Source of the DNA: UBA10103 sp964437185
GTDB taxonomy: Bacteria; Patescibacteriota; Minisyncoccia; Phycocordibacterales; UBA2100
Assembly (NCBI GenBank): GCA_964437185.1
Contig: CAYTFU010000004.1
Location: 13,455 to 77,454, forward strand
Direction: 5' to 3'
Length of the DNA: 64,000 bases
The notes under the pieces are model-generated. The model was not told where the DNA came from, searched no databases, and saw nothing but the letters and a program-made list of their open reading frames with translations. The number at the start of each line of letters is the position of its first letter. Within the stretch, counting starts at the first letter, position 1. Of the stretch, positions 49,401 to 57,730 are shown one piece after another. The position numbers were made by a program, and so were the translations under genes.

Positions 49401-50111
49401 ATGGAAAATCCGATCGTCAATACGCGCGCAGCGCATCTTCGCAACTATCTGGTGGCATTTCTGATTACGTCGCTCCTGTTTGCAACAGCGCTGTACGCGT
49501 CCAACTATTTTAGCAATCAGCGCCTCGAAGACATTCGCGCCACGCAAGACACGATCTCCACGGATATTCTCTCGCTTGAAACGCAATTCGATCTTCTCGA
49601 AGAGTATTCGTGTACAAACGTTTCAGAAAATACGGTTCTTCCGAGCGAATTGCGCACTCTCGCAAATCAACTCTCGTACATGGAGGCCCAAGGAGCGCAA
49701 AATCAGGACGAAGTACTTCGACTCAAACGACTCTACTCACTACTTGAAATCAAAGATTACCTGCTCATGAAGCGAATCGCCGCTAAGTGCGGTCTCAAAC
49801 CTATCTTCATTCTCTACTTTTATTCAAACGCGGGCGACTGCCGAGACTGCGAAAAGCAAGGGTACGTACTCACGTCTCTCGCGGAGACATACCCGCAACT
49901 TCGTATCTACTCGTTCGACTACGATCTCAACGTCTCAGCGCTGCAAACACTTATTTCAATCGATAAAATCGAGGATCGTCTGCCCGCCCTCCTCATCAAT
50001 GGAAAACCGCACTACGGATTCAAGAACATAGAGGATATTCAAGAAATCTTACCGCAGCTCGCCGCGCTCAAGAAAGCTACATCCACTACTGCAACTTCCA
50101 CGAAGAAGTAA
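49401..50111 (+). CDS. Membrane-anchored coiled-coil protein with thioredoxin-like CxxC domain
   Basis: 236 aa. One transmembrane helix (LVAFLITSLLFATALYASNY, residues about 17-36), an external helical stalk (IRATQDTISTDILSLETQFD, LRLKRLYSLLEIKDYLLMK) and a C-terminal thioredoxin-like fold, IFILYFYSNAGDCRDCEKQG (CRDC active-site pair) ending in PALLINGKPHYGFKNIEDIQ with a cis-Pro-like position. It may be an extracytoplasmic disulfide oxidoreductase, or a redox sensor, for the surface proteins. Translationally linked to the glycosyltransferase. Confidence 0.7.
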   Translation: MENPIVNTRAAHLRNYLVAFLITSLLFATALYASNYFSNQRLEDIRATQDTISTDILSLETQFDLLEEYSCTNVSENTVLPSELRTLANQLSYMEAQGAQNQDEVLRLKRLYSLLEIKDYLLMKRIAAKCGLKPIFILYFYSNAGDCRDCEKQGYVLTSLAETYPQLRIYSFDYDLNVSALQTLISIDKIEDRLPALLINGKPHYGFKNIEDIQEILPQLAALKKATSTTATSTKK

Positions 50112-50141
50112 GCTTTGCGTTGTTGCTATTTACCCCGTCAG

Positions 50142-50213
50142 AGCCGGAGGCGAGGATTGAACTCGCGACCTGCTGTTTACAAAACAGCTGCTCTACCACT
50201 GAGCTACTCCGGC
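50142..50213 (-). tRNA. tRNA-Thr (UGU)
   Basis: 72-nt cloverleaf on the minus strand: acceptor GCCGGAG/CTCCGGC, D arm GCTC-AGTGGTA-GAGC, anticodon arm GCTGT-TTTGTAA-ACAGC (anticodon TGT), variable AGGTC, T arm GCGAG-TTCAATC-CTCGC, discriminator T. CCA is not encoded. The acceptor helix continues outside the tRNA for 9 more pairs (50134-50142 with 50214-50222), giving a 16-bp terminal helix in the precursor. Confidence 0.95.
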
Positions 50214-50222
50214 TCTGACGGG

Positions 50223-50243
50223 ACCAACTGAGCTAAGGCGGCC
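50223..50243 (-). pseudogene. 5' fragment of a second tRNA
   Basis: Minus-strand GCCGCCTTAGCTCAGTTGGT matches a tRNA acceptor 5' strand plus the start of a D arm, directly upstream of tRNA-Thr. The rest of a cloverleaf is missing. A degenerate duplicate or integration scar is likely. Confidence 0.5.
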
Positions 50244-50278
50244 AATACTCCTAACTGAGGCATTGTGCCCGGTATCGA

Positions 50279-50671
50279 CTATTCAATCAAGTCGGGCCCA
50301 ACGCCATTCTTGTGCTCTGAAACTCGCTTCAAAAATTCGGATCGAGTCTCTCGTTTCTCAAAGCGATGCTTGTGCGATACAAAATCAGCAAGCTTGTGAA
50401 GTTTTCGCTCAGAGAGACGAGCGAGTATCGCAAGGCCGAGTGCGATTTCACGAAGTAGGAAGCGGCCAAGTCGAAGGACGGCGGGCGGCAATTTTGCCAA
50501 GTCTACGCGGGCAGCCACGAGAAGTTCTTTTGCCTGGAGTGCATGCCTGTCCATCTTCATGCGAATAGCGGGAGCAAAAACCCGGCCGTTGCGTACTTCC
50601 CACGACTTAAGAGCGAAAAGCGCCGTAATCCCAACCGCCGCGAGAAAGAATGATGTCGCTGCAAAAAGCAT
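50279..50671 (-). CDS. Uncharacterised protein with N-terminal membrane helix
   Basis: 130 aa. One hydrophobic helix at the very start (MLFAATSFFLAAVGITALFA), the rest basic helical (MKMDRHALQAKELLVAARVD, LREIALGLAILARLSERKLH, FVSHKHRFEKRETRSEFLKR). No family recognised. Begins 4 nt after the tsf stop, so it is the third gene of the rpsB-tsf operon; membrane-anchored with a basic cytoplasmic domain, perhaps RNA- or ribosome-proximal by context only. Confidence 0.65.
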   Translation of the reverse strand: MLFAATSFFLAAVGITALFALKSWEVRNGRVFAPAIRMKMDRHALQAKELLVAARVDLAKLPPAVLRLGRFLLREIALGLAILARLSERKLHKLADFVSHKHRFEKRETRSEFLKRVSEHKNGVGPDLIE

Positions 50672-50675
50672 ACGA

Positions 50676-51257
50676 CTAGCGAACTGCGAGGCGAGCCATG
50701 CTCACAACCTCAACTTTTTCGCCGAACTTTTGAACGGCCGATTCGATGAGTTGTCGAACGGTGAGCGACGAATCCTTAATAAAAGGCTGTTCTATAAGTA
50801 CGCGCTCCTTCAAATAGCTATCCACCTTTCCTTCAATGGCCTTCGCACGGACATTTTCCGGAATCTTAGCAGCTTCCTCGGCAAACACGGAGCGCGCGGC
50901 CGCGAGATCGCTGTCCTTCACGTCCGTTCGAGAAATGAACTCTGGAGACATCGCGGCAACGTGCATAGCAATGTCGTACGCGAGCTTAGAAAACGCTTCA
51001 TTCTTGGAGACGAAGTCGGTCTCGCACGCAAGCACAATCGCTCCCACCACCGATCCTCCGGCGTGCGTATATGCTGCGGCGACGCCCGCTCCGAGCGCGC
51101 GGTCTGCTTTTTTCGATGCGGCAGCGGAGCTTTGCTTTCTTAAAATCACCTTCGCTTTTTCAATATCACCGCCTGCTTCTTCGAGCGCCTTCTTGCACTG
51201 CATTATCGAGACACCGGTGTCGTCTCGAAGTTTTTTGAGAACTTCATCAACTGCCAT
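50676..51257 (-). CDS. tsf: Elongation factor Ts
   Basis: 193 aa (E. coli 283). Guanine-nucleotide exchange factor for EF-Tu. N-terminal UBA-like domain LRDDTGVSIMQCKKALEEAG, then the core with the TDF loop that opens EF-Tu, VLACETDFVSKNEAF (about residues 77-91). The C-terminal duplicated core half and coiled-coil protrusion are reduced. Follows rpsB by 4 nt. Confidence 0.95.
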   Translation of the reverse strand: MAVDEVLKKLRDDTGVSIMQCKKALEEAGGDIEKAKVILRKQSSAAASKKADRALGAGVAAAYTHAGGSVVGAIVLACETDFVSKNEAFSKLAYDIAMHVAAMSPEFISRTDVKDSDLAAARSVFAEEAAKIPENVRAKAIEGKVDSYLKERVLIEQPFIKDSSLTVRQLIESAVQKFGEKVEVVSMARLAVR

Positions 51258-51261
51258 GGCG

Positions 51262-51966
51262 CTATTTTACCACAGGAGCGGTCACTGCGCGCTTTCCGGC
51301 TTCGTGCGCATCGGCGACGAGATTGGTGACGAGACTGATGCTGCGAACCGACGTGTCGTTGGCGGGAATCGGATACTGAATGAGAGAAAAGTCACAATCT
51401 GAGCTCGCAAGGCCGATCACGGGAATCTTGAGCTGATTCGCCTCGAGAACTGCGGTATTCTCGTGGCGCGGGTCAACGATGAAGAGCGCTGCGGGAAGTT
51501 CTGTCATTTTCACGAGACCCCCAAATCGCCCGAGGAGTTCTTCGATTTCGCGATCAATCATGAGGCGCTCTCGCTTCGTGTATTTCTCAAGCTCCCCTCG
51601 CTCACGCTCGCCCATCAACTTTTCGAGACGATCAATGCGCTTGCGAATATTCTTAAAATTCGTGAGGGTGCCTCCGATCCAGCGTCCTGCGACGTATGGC
51701 GCGCCAACACGCTCTGCGGCGATCTTCACGATTCCCAGGGCCTCGTGCTTGCCCCCTACGAAGAGAACGTGCTTGCCGCCTCCTATTGCGGTAACGCAGG
51801 CAAGGGCAGCATCAAGTCGTCGTCCGGTTTCCTCTAAATCAAAGATGTCCGTGCGATCTTTTGTGCCAAAAAGAAACGAGGCGGCCGTCGGGTGCCGGCG
51901 CGCGCGTACATATCCAAAATGCGCCCCCGCGTCAAATAGTGTCTGAATATCTGTTGTTGCCGTCAT
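51262..51966 (-). CDS. rpsB: 30S ribosomal protein uS2
   Basis: 234 aa. Landmarks: LFDAGAHFGYVRARRHPTAA, FLFGTKDRTDIFDLEETGRR, GKHVLFVGGKHEALGIVKIA, GAPYVAGRWIGGTLTNFKNI, PAALFIVDPRHENTAVLEAN and IPVIGLASSDCDFSLIQYPI, ending in a typical C-terminal helix. Extended -10 TGCTAGTAT lies 9 nt before the ATG. First gene of the rpsB-tsf operon. Confidence 0.97.
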   Translation of the reverse strand: MTATTDIQTLFDAGAHFGYVRARRHPTAASFLFGTKDRTDIFDLEETGRRLDAALACVTAIGGGKHVLFVGGKHEALGIVKIAAERVGAPYVAGRWIGGTLTNFKNIRKRIDRLEKLMGERERGELEKYTKRERLMIDREIEELLGRFGGLVKMTELPAALFIVDPRHENTAVLEANQLKIPVIGLASSDCDFSLIQYPIPANDTSVRSISLVTNLVADAHEAGKRAVTAPVVK

Positions 51967-51987
51967 GTGGGGAAGATACTAGCAAAA

Positions 51988-52989
51988 TTAGACGTCTCCT
52001 GCAACTTCTTCACCAGCATCGGCCCTCGCGAGCGCTTCAAGGATTGGCGCAATAGCGCCTCCCATGATTTTGGGAACATTGGACCAGGACTGTTTGATGC
52101 GGTGGTCGGTGACGCGATCCTGAGGGAAATTGTAGGTTCGGATCTTTTCTGATCGATCTCCGGTACCGACCTGCGATTTGCGATCTGCCGCTCGCTCACG
52201 CGCCTCGCGCTCATCTTGCTGCTGCTGAAGCTTGCTCGCGAGCAGCTTGAGCGCCTTTTCTTTGTTTTGCCCTTGTGAACGCTCGGAAGTACAGCGCACC
52301 TCAAGACCTGATGGCTTGTGAACAATGCGCACGGCTGTTTCAACTTTGTTCACATTTTGCCCCCCAGCGCCGCCGGATCGCGATGTCTCAATTTCGAGAT
52401 CAGACGGGTTTAGTTCTATCTTTGTGCGCTTGTAGATCGGAAGAATGGCGACCGAGGCCGTCGATGTGTGAATGCGGCCAGCCTTTTCGGTAGCGGGTAC
52501 GCGTTGTACGCGATGAACGCCAGTTTCAAACTGAAGCTCACGATAACAATCTGGCCCCTTGATTTCAAATTGCGCCTCTTTATAACCCCCGACAGATCCG
52601 CGAGATTCATCCATCGCTCGTCGCTGCCATCCTTTCGATTCCGCGTACCCGAGATACATCGCGCCGAGCTCCTCCGCAAAAAGCGCTGCTTCGTCGCCGC
52701 CCACGCCCGCACGGACCTCCACCACCACCTCATTCGGCCACTCGCGTTCGTTGTCAGAACCGACAATTTCTTGCATCTGTGCGAGGAGACCGTCTTTCTG
52801 AGTTTCAATGTCCCTGAGCTCCTTTTCGGCCAATTCCTTCATCGCAGGATCAACCTCCAAAAGATCGAGGGCATCTTTCTCTGCTTGCGAAAGGCGCTTC
52901 CACTCGGCAACCAAATACCCGACTCGATGGTCGTCGGCGTACTCGTCCGGATTGATGGAATTATGAGCCATAGCGAGCGCGCGCTGCAT
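51988..52989 (-). CDS. prfA: Peptide chain release factor 1
   Basis: 333 aa. Recognises UAG/UAA and releases the nascent chain. GGQ catalytic motif in SRSGGAGGQNVNKVETAVRI (about residues 215-235). The recognition loop is the RF1-type P-A-T (VQRVPATEKAGRIHTS), not the RF2 SPF. N-terminus somewhat short. The start at 52989 has GAGGGG just upstream; ATG 52971 (MAHNSINPDEY) is an alternative. Downstream of rpmE and upstream of rpsB-tsf, all on the minus strand. Confidence 0.95.
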   Translation of the reverse strand: MQRALAMAHNSINPDEYADDHRVGYLVAEWKRLSQAEKDALDLLEVDPAMKELAEKELRDIETQKDGLLAQMQEIVGSDNEREWPNEVVVEVRAGVGGDEAALFAEELGAMYLGYAESKGWQRRAMDESRGSVGGYKEAQFEIKGPDCYRELQFETGVHRVQRVPATEKAGRIHTSTASVAILPIYKRTKIELNPSDLEIETSRSGGAGGQNVNKVETAVRIVHKPSGLEVRCTSERSQGQNKEKALKLLASKLQQQQDEREARERAADRKSQVGTGDRSEKIRTYNFPQDRVTDHRIKQSWSNVPKIMGGAIAPILEALARADAGEEVAGDV

Positions 52990-53022
52990 CAGCCCCTCGC
53001 TGATACTGCACTTCCCGTGTAT

Positions 53023-53283
53023 CTACTTCTTCGAACCCTTCGCGGCTGCGCGTTTTTTGAATTTGTCTACGCGACCCGCGGTATCAATCGTCTTTGCCGT
53101 CCCTGTGTAAAACGGATGTGAGGCGCTTGAAATTTCAACTTGATAGAGGGGATATTCCTTTCCATCCTCCCACTTGTCGGTCTTCTTGGTATCGATTGTG
53201 GAACCAATAAGATACCGCCTACCTGCTGTAGTATCTTCAAAAATGACTTGGCGAAATTCGCTCGGATGAATATCCTTTTTCAT
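53023..53283 (-). CDS. rpmE2: 50S ribosomal protein bL31, type B (non-zinc)
   Basis: 86 aa. MKKDIHPSEFRQVIFEDTTA, then YLIGSTIDTKKTDKWEDGKE and YPLYQVEISSASHPFYTG match type B bL31, which lacks the CxxC zinc site. It has the basic tail VDKFKKRAAAKGSKK. In bacteria with both forms, type B replaces the zinc form under zinc limitation; here it is the only copy seen. Minus-strand TATTCT ends 7 nt before ATG (leaderless). Confidence 0.93.
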   Translation of the reverse strand: MKKDIHPSEFRQVIFEDTTAGRRYLIGSTIDTKKTDKWEDGKEYPLYQVEISSASHPFYTGTAKTIDTAGRVDKFKKRAAAKGSKK

Positions 53284-53387
53284 AGCGAGGAGAATACCGC
53301 AAAAATGCGACAAGCACAAGAGCCCCGGACCCAAGTTCAATAATTAATTGCAACAGTGAGCAAGCACTCTTTCATAAATCTGCCGCT

Positions 53388-53423
53388 ATTGTTTATCTCG
53401 TCCGGGCGGACAAATTAAACAAT
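53388..53423. repeat. Hairpin 3' of the lytic transglycosylase-like gene
   Basis: ATTGTTTA/TAAACAAT outer arms and TCCG/CGGA inner arms with a 2-nt loop. No T tract; a 3'-end structure is likely. Confidence 0.45.
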
Positions 53424-53443
53424 AACTCTTTCCAGTAACGACT

Positions 53444-54775
53444 TTATTGATTCAATATGTCAATCTGGCCCTGGATATCATCTACAAGACTCATTACACC
53501 GTCACCATAAAACGCGTTTGCGGGCTTGCTCCAATTGCTCCCTGCAAAATACTTGAGCGCCGCCCTGCGCTCCGCTGTCCGCGTACCGCCATCGGCACCG
53601 TTGTCTTTCATAAGAAGCGCCGTCGCAAAAATCGCCGTACGCGCATTCCATGGATCGGGAACCGCCACCCCCGTAATCTGGCCCAAGCGCGATTTGTAGA
53701 GCACCCAGGTCGACGCGATAAATTGCGCCGGACCCATGGCGCCGCCGTAGCCGCTCGCCTGTGGACACGAGACTGGTGTATTCGACCAGTCGCGCCCAAG
53801 GGAATCGGTGATTTCTCGAAACGGCACCGTGTCGCGCGGCGCCTTCATCACATTTGAGAATACGCGGCCCGTATTTTTCCCCACGCCACTCCCCTTCATA
53901 ATATCCGTCACGTAACACGATCCGACGTTCTTACCCAAATCTGATTCCTGCGTGAGAATAGCAAGAATGAGCGCGGGCCGCACGCCCGTCATTGCAGACG
54001 CTTGTTTCGCATAGTCATAGGCTGTCCCAAAAGGAATGGCGCTCGAATCGCGCAGGCCGAAGAGCGCTGCTCGAATCGTGGCCGCCTGCTTTTGTTTGTC
54101 CGCAATCATCTGTTGGTATGTCTTTTCCTGCCCTTTGGTGGCTGTGAGAATGCTTCTCTTTTGCTGCTCATCTCGTTGAATCGCGACTTTCGCGAGCACC
54201 TGTACAGAGCGCACCTTTTCCGCTTCGTCCTCCTTTGCCTCAAGATCCGCTTTGCGAGCACCAAGCTCCGCGCGAAATTCGCCCATCTCCTCAAACGAAT
54301 CACCGAGGGCGCGCTGCACGGACTGGAAGTCGTCGACATCCTGAAAAACATCGCTTAAGTTTTTGGAGAGTGCGAGCTCAGCGAGCGAAAGATTGTCTAT
54401 TTCTCGCGTGCGACGCAAGAGCTGAGCAAGAGATTTTTCGCCACGTTCAATCTTTGCATCCACTTCTCGTATCGCCGCTTGCTTGTCGGAAATATTTTCC
54501 CGAATCTGCGCCAAAGTGAGATCGCTTTTCTTGATCTGCAATTGTGCATTTTTGATCTTTGTATCGAGGAGGGCGATGCTTTTCTCAAGTGTTGTTCGCG
54601 CCGCTTGCAATTCGGAGAGGACGCCCTGATTTCCCGCAATTTCCCGTTCGATCTGATCGAGCTGCACCTGAAGCGCAGCGCGTTCCTCAGCACTTGTCAC
54701 TGCGTGCGCGCCCAAAGGAGTCGCAACACACAATGCCACAAGTAACAATAAAACGCTGGCGCGAAAATTGCGCAT
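53444..54775 (-). CDS. Secreted coiled-coil peptidoglycan hydrolase (lytic transglycosylase-like)
   Basis: 443 aa. Signal peptide MRNFRASVLLLLVALCVATP to GAHA-V. Residues about 27-230 are a long coiled coil of PcsB/RipA type (EERAALQVQLDQIEREIAGN; SDKQAAIREVDAKIERGEKS). The C-terminal domain is SLT/lysozyme-like: RPALILAILTQESDLGKNVG with the candidate catalytic Glu, then YGGAMGPAQFIASTW and a closing helix. Such proteins cut septal peptidoglycan, regulated through the coiled coil by FtsEX. Neither partner is in this window. Extended -10 TGCTATACT 13 nt upstream. Confidence 0.82.
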   Translation of the reverse strand: MRNFRASVLLLLVALCVATPLGAHAVTSAEERAALQVQLDQIEREIAGNQGVLSELQAARTTLEKSIALLDTKIKNAQLQIKKSDLTLAQIRENISDKQAAIREVDAKIERGEKSLAQLLRRTREIDNLSLAELALSKNLSDVFQDVDDFQSVQRALGDSFEEMGEFRAELGARKADLEAKEDEAEKVRSVQVLAKVAIQRDEQQKRSILTATKGQEKTYQQMIADKQKQAATIRAALFGLRDSSAIPFGTAYDYAKQASAMTGVRPALILAILTQESDLGKNVGSCYVTDIMKGSGVGKNTGRVFSNVMKAPRDTVPFREITDSLGRDWSNTPVSCPQASGYGGAMGPAQFIASTWVLYKSRLGQITGVAVPDPWNARTAIFATALLMKDNGADGGTRTAERRAALKYFAGSNWSKPANAFYGDGVMSLVDDIQGQIDILNQ

Positions 54776-54848
54776 AGATAATGTCGATAGTATAGCAAAT
54801 GTTCCGGCCTCCTTTTTAGGGCACACAAATCAGTAAAACTTCGCTTCT

Positions 54849-55484
54849 TTACTTAGCCTCACCTGCAGACTCGCCGCCCTCGGCAGCTGGTTTCGCCGTC
54901 GTGATGATGGTTTCTGGAGCAGCAGCAACTTCCTCCTTCTCTTCTTTCACTTCGGTTGCAGAGGCGACAATTTCATCGGGATTCGTGATGAGAGTAGCAC
55001 TCGACGGAAGCTTGATCTGTTCGGCAGTGACGTGATCTCCCAGCTGAGCAAGCATCGTGAGGTCAACGACGAGGTGGTGCGGGAGTTCGGCGGGGGCAAC
55101 CTCTATTTCAACTTCATGCATCGCTTTTACAACCACGCATCCAGCCTTCTCCGCAGGTGCAACTCCCTCAAACTGGAGCGGTACGCTAATCTTAATCTTC
55201 TTACCCTTTTCGAGCACATAAAAATCAGCGTGAAGAAATGCACCCGTGACGGGATGGAACTGTACGTCGTGAATGAGTGCATCTTTATCGTCACCAACTC
55301 CCTTAAGCGTCACGATCGTGGTCTCACCTGCTTCCCGCCAAAGGTGCTGAAGCTTTCTAGCATCAACCGAAATGGAGGTGGAGGCTTGCTTCGGGCCATA
55401 GAAAACCGCGGGGACAGAGCCGCTCTTGCGGAGCTCAGCAACGCCCTCTTTATCACTGCGAGGTTTTACCTCAAGTACCAACAT
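54849..55484 (-). CDS. rplY: 50S ribosomal protein bL25 (CTC family)
   Basis: 211 aa. Long CTC-type bL25 that binds 5S rRNA. The N-terminal domain is LEVKPRSDKEGVAELRKSGS, VPAVFYGPKQASTSISVDAR and DVQFHPVTGAFLHADFYVLE; the beta domain is VPLQFEGVAPAEKAGCVVVK and PHHLVVDLTMLAQLGDHVTA; the tail is Glu/Ala-rich. ATG 55484 fits the family start. Minus-strand TATACT (55492-55497) ends 7 nt before it (leaderless). Divergent from the PfkB kinase gene. Confidence 0.93.
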   Translation of the reverse strand: MLVLEVKPRSDKEGVAELRKSGSVPAVFYGPKQASTSISVDARKLQHLWREAGETTIVTLKGVGDDKDALIHDVQFHPVTGAFLHADFYVLEKGKKIKISVPLQFEGVAPAEKAGCVVVKAMHEVEIEVAPAELPHHLVVDLTMLAQLGDHVTAEQIKLPSSATLITNPDEIVASATEVKEEKEEVAAAPETIITTAKPAAEGGESAGEAK

Positions 55485-55491
55485 GGGCAGC

Positions 55492-55539
55492 AGTATACGG
55501 ATTCTTGACACAAAAGCAACCAGTCGCGCGTGATATACT
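55492..55539. promoter_or_regulatory. Divergent promoters of rplY and the PfkB kinase gene
   Basis: Minus-strand TATACT (55492-55497, 7 nt to the rplY ATG) and plus-strand TGATATACT (hexamer 55534-55539, 7 nt to the kinase ATG). Confidence 0.6.
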
Positions 55540-55546
55540 TTCCGCC

Positions 55547-56533
55547 ATGCACTATGATTTCCTTGCAATAGGCGACACCACGATCGATGCGTTCATCCGA
55601 CTCAAGGATGCGCGCGTGAATTGCGACATCAACGACGCAAACTGCCAACTCTGTGTGCGATTCGGCGACAAGGTGCCGTACGATTCCGTAGAGGTAATTG
55701 CGGGGGTCGGCAACTCAGCAAATGCCGCAGTCGCAGCGGCACGCCTCGGGCTCAAAACCGCGCTGCGCGTGCACGTGGGCACAGATTCAAATGGAGACGA
55801 CTGCATCGCCACATGGAAGAAAGATGGCGTCATTACTGACCTCGTGGTGCGCGAGAGCGATAAGAAAACCAACTATCACTACGTCCTCATGTACGAAGCC
55901 GAACGTACAATTCTGATAAAGCATGAGATGTTTTCGTACTCATTTCCCGATCTGCCGGATCCACCGACATGGATTTATCTCTCTTCGCTCGGAGAAGGCA
56001 CCCTCCCGTACCACAAGCAAATTGCTGAATACTGCAACGCCCATCCAGAGGTAAAGCTCGCATTCCAGCCGGGCACGTACCAAATCAAGATGAGCAAAGA
56101 GCTGAAAGATCTATACGCTCGGTGTGACATTTTCTTCTGCAACAAGGAAGAGGCTCAGAAAATTCTTGAATCGACTGAATCAGATGTAAAAAAACTTCTC
56201 GAAGGCATCCGAGCGCTCGGCCCCAAAATCGCCGTCATAACCGACGGACGAAAGGGCGCGTGCGTCATGACCGACGCGGGCGCGTGGAGCGTGCCAATGT
56301 ACCCTGACCCCGCGCCGCCGATTTCACGCACGGGCGCAGGAGATGCGACCGCCTCTACCATGACGGCCTACATATCGATGGGCATGGAGCCGCAGGAAGC
56401 ACTTTTGCGCGGCGCCATCAACTCAGCATCTGTAGTACAAGGCGTCGGAGCGCAGAAGTGCCTTCTCACTAAGGAACAGATCGAAGAATGGTACACAAAA
56501 CGACCTCCAGAGTTTGTCGCCACGCAGCTCTAG
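55547..56533 (+). CDS. PfkB/ribokinase-family carbohydrate kinase
   Basis: 328 aa. N-terminal LAIGDTTIDAFIRL, substrate loop AGVGNSANAAVAAARLGLKT, VGTDSNGDDCIATW, and the ATP/anion-hole motif ISRTGAGDATASTMTAYISM with catalytic Asp (about residue 270). Phosphorylates a sugar or nucleoside; the substrate cannot be assigned from sequence alone, though nearby sugar-phosphate genes favour a sugar. Its TAG stop shares the CTAG with the stop of the convergent gene. ATG 55547 follows TGATATACT by 7 nt. Confidence 0.88.
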   Translation: MHYDFLAIGDTTIDAFIRLKDARVNCDINDANCQLCVRFGDKVPYDSVEVIAGVGNSANAAVAAARLGLKTALRVHVGTDSNGDDCIATWKKDGVITDLVVRESDKKTNYHYVLMYEAERTILIKHEMFSYSFPDLPDPPTWIYLSSLGEGTLPYHKQIAEYCNAHPEVKLAFQPGTYQIKMSKELKDLYARCDIFFCNKEEAQKILESTESDVKKLLEGIRALGPKIAVITDGRKGACVMTDAGAWSVPMYPDPAPPISRTGAGDATASTMTAYISMGMEPQEALLRGAINSASVVQGVGAQKCLLTKEQIEEWYTKRPPEFVATQL

Positions 56534-57723
56534 GCGCCTATGCGCGCCCGTAGGGCCGCGATGTTGTCTCGAGTCTTCCGGCAGTACTGACCCACACGAG
56601 TTCTTTCACAGAACATCGCAAAATCCGGGACTGCGCGCCCTTTCTGCGGTTTCTTTTTTACAGACTCTCGGTAATCTATGAACGCTTTTGCAAAATCTTT
56701 AAACGCTCCCTGGGCATCGTTCGGCAAATGGTGTGCAGATGCGATGAACTCGACAATGCTCTGCTTCGGCAGAAACTGCCACTCCCTGACAAGTGCGCGT
56801 GCAAGCGGGTCGTCGAGCTTTCTCACGAGTAGGGAGAGATTGTAGACGGCGAAGAGGTAGGCGGCTTTATGGTGCGCGTCGCCCGCGAGCTCAGACACAT
56901 GCGGCGGGATGTGCTGCCGGCGAGCAACGCGTTGTATAAGAGAAGCTCCGCTGCTCCTCCCATCTGATTCGCTCAGTGCGCCGCTCGTAAATTGATACGG
57001 ACCAAACGAGACGTGACCATCATAGAGGGCGGGTATTTTATCCACGAATTCCACCCCTGCGTTCTGAAGAAGAAAATCGAGCACATCAACGCCGATCATA
57101 CTGTTTGCACCCTGCGTCGGCATGAGCTCCGTGAGCGCGTACGCGATCAAATCTTTCCCTGTAATCGATCCTTCAAGGAGCGTAAGGAGCCGCAGTTGAT
57201 TATCGGCGAGGTCCTTAAAGGCGACGAGCCCTGTCACATTGCGTATCGAAAAATCTTTCCGAACCTCCTGAATACTTGCGTCTGCGCGTCGTCGATACTC
57301 CGATAGCGACATTCGCGCCGCCTTGCCTTGATCGTACGAGGTGAACAACTCTTTTGCTGCGGCAAACACCTGGGGATACCGATTTGGATGCTTCTCTTTC
57401 ACATACGCAAGCTTCTTTTTCCACAATTGAGCGAGCCGACCGCGAAAATCAATCGGCTCAAGAGGGCGCACCTCTCGCTCTTCCCCGATCGTATACGCGG
57501 ATAAAAGACCGGCAAATTTTCTTCCTGCGAGCCGTCCCGTGGGATACGGTACCTTTTTCTCTTCCTCATCGAGAAAGGATTCGTCGAACGGGGATTCTTC
57601 TTCGATGCTGTACTCATTATTAGGGGTCCGCAGCGGCTTTGGCAAAAGAGCAGCGACCATCGCTCCACCAATGAGCGCGCGGCGAGTCAGCTTCGGGGAC
57701 TCTCTGCGTCCTCCTGATTCCAT
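56530..57723 (-). CDS. Secreted protein with twin-arginine-like signal (unknown)
   Basis: 397 aa. The N-terminus MESGGRRESPKLTRRALIGG then AMVAALLPKP looks like a Tat or Sec signal with an RR pair. The mature chain is helical (LAQLWKKKLAYVKEKHPNRY; SITGKDLIAYALTELMPTQG) with a segment YDGHVSFGPYQFTSGALSES that recalls the GPYQF region of lysozyme-like transglycosylases, but a full fold cannot be confirmed. Minus-strand TATAAT (57730-57735) ends 6 nt before ATG 57723, inside the end of the transketolase gene. The stop overlaps that of the PfkB kinase. Confidence 0.6.
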   Translation of the reverse strand: MESGGRRESPKLTRRALIGGAMVAALLPKPLRTPNNEYSIEEESPFDESFLDEEEKKVPYPTGRLAGRKFAGLLSAYTIGEEREVRPLEPIDFRGRLAQLWKKKLAYVKEKHPNRYPQVFAAAKELFTSYDQGKAARMSLSEYRRRADASIQEVRKDFSIRNVTGLVAFKDLADNQLRLLTLLEGSITGKDLIAYALTELMPTQGANSMIGVDVLDFLLQNAGVEFVDKIPALYDGHVSFGPYQFTSGALSESDGRSSGASLIQRVARRQHIPPHVSELAGDAHHKAAYLFAVYNLSLLVRKLDDPLARALVREWQFLPKQSIVEFIASAHHLPNDAQGAFKDFAKAFIDYRESVKKKPQKGRAVPDFAMFCERTRVGQYCRKTRDNIAALRARIGA

Positions 57724-57730
57724 CTGCCCA

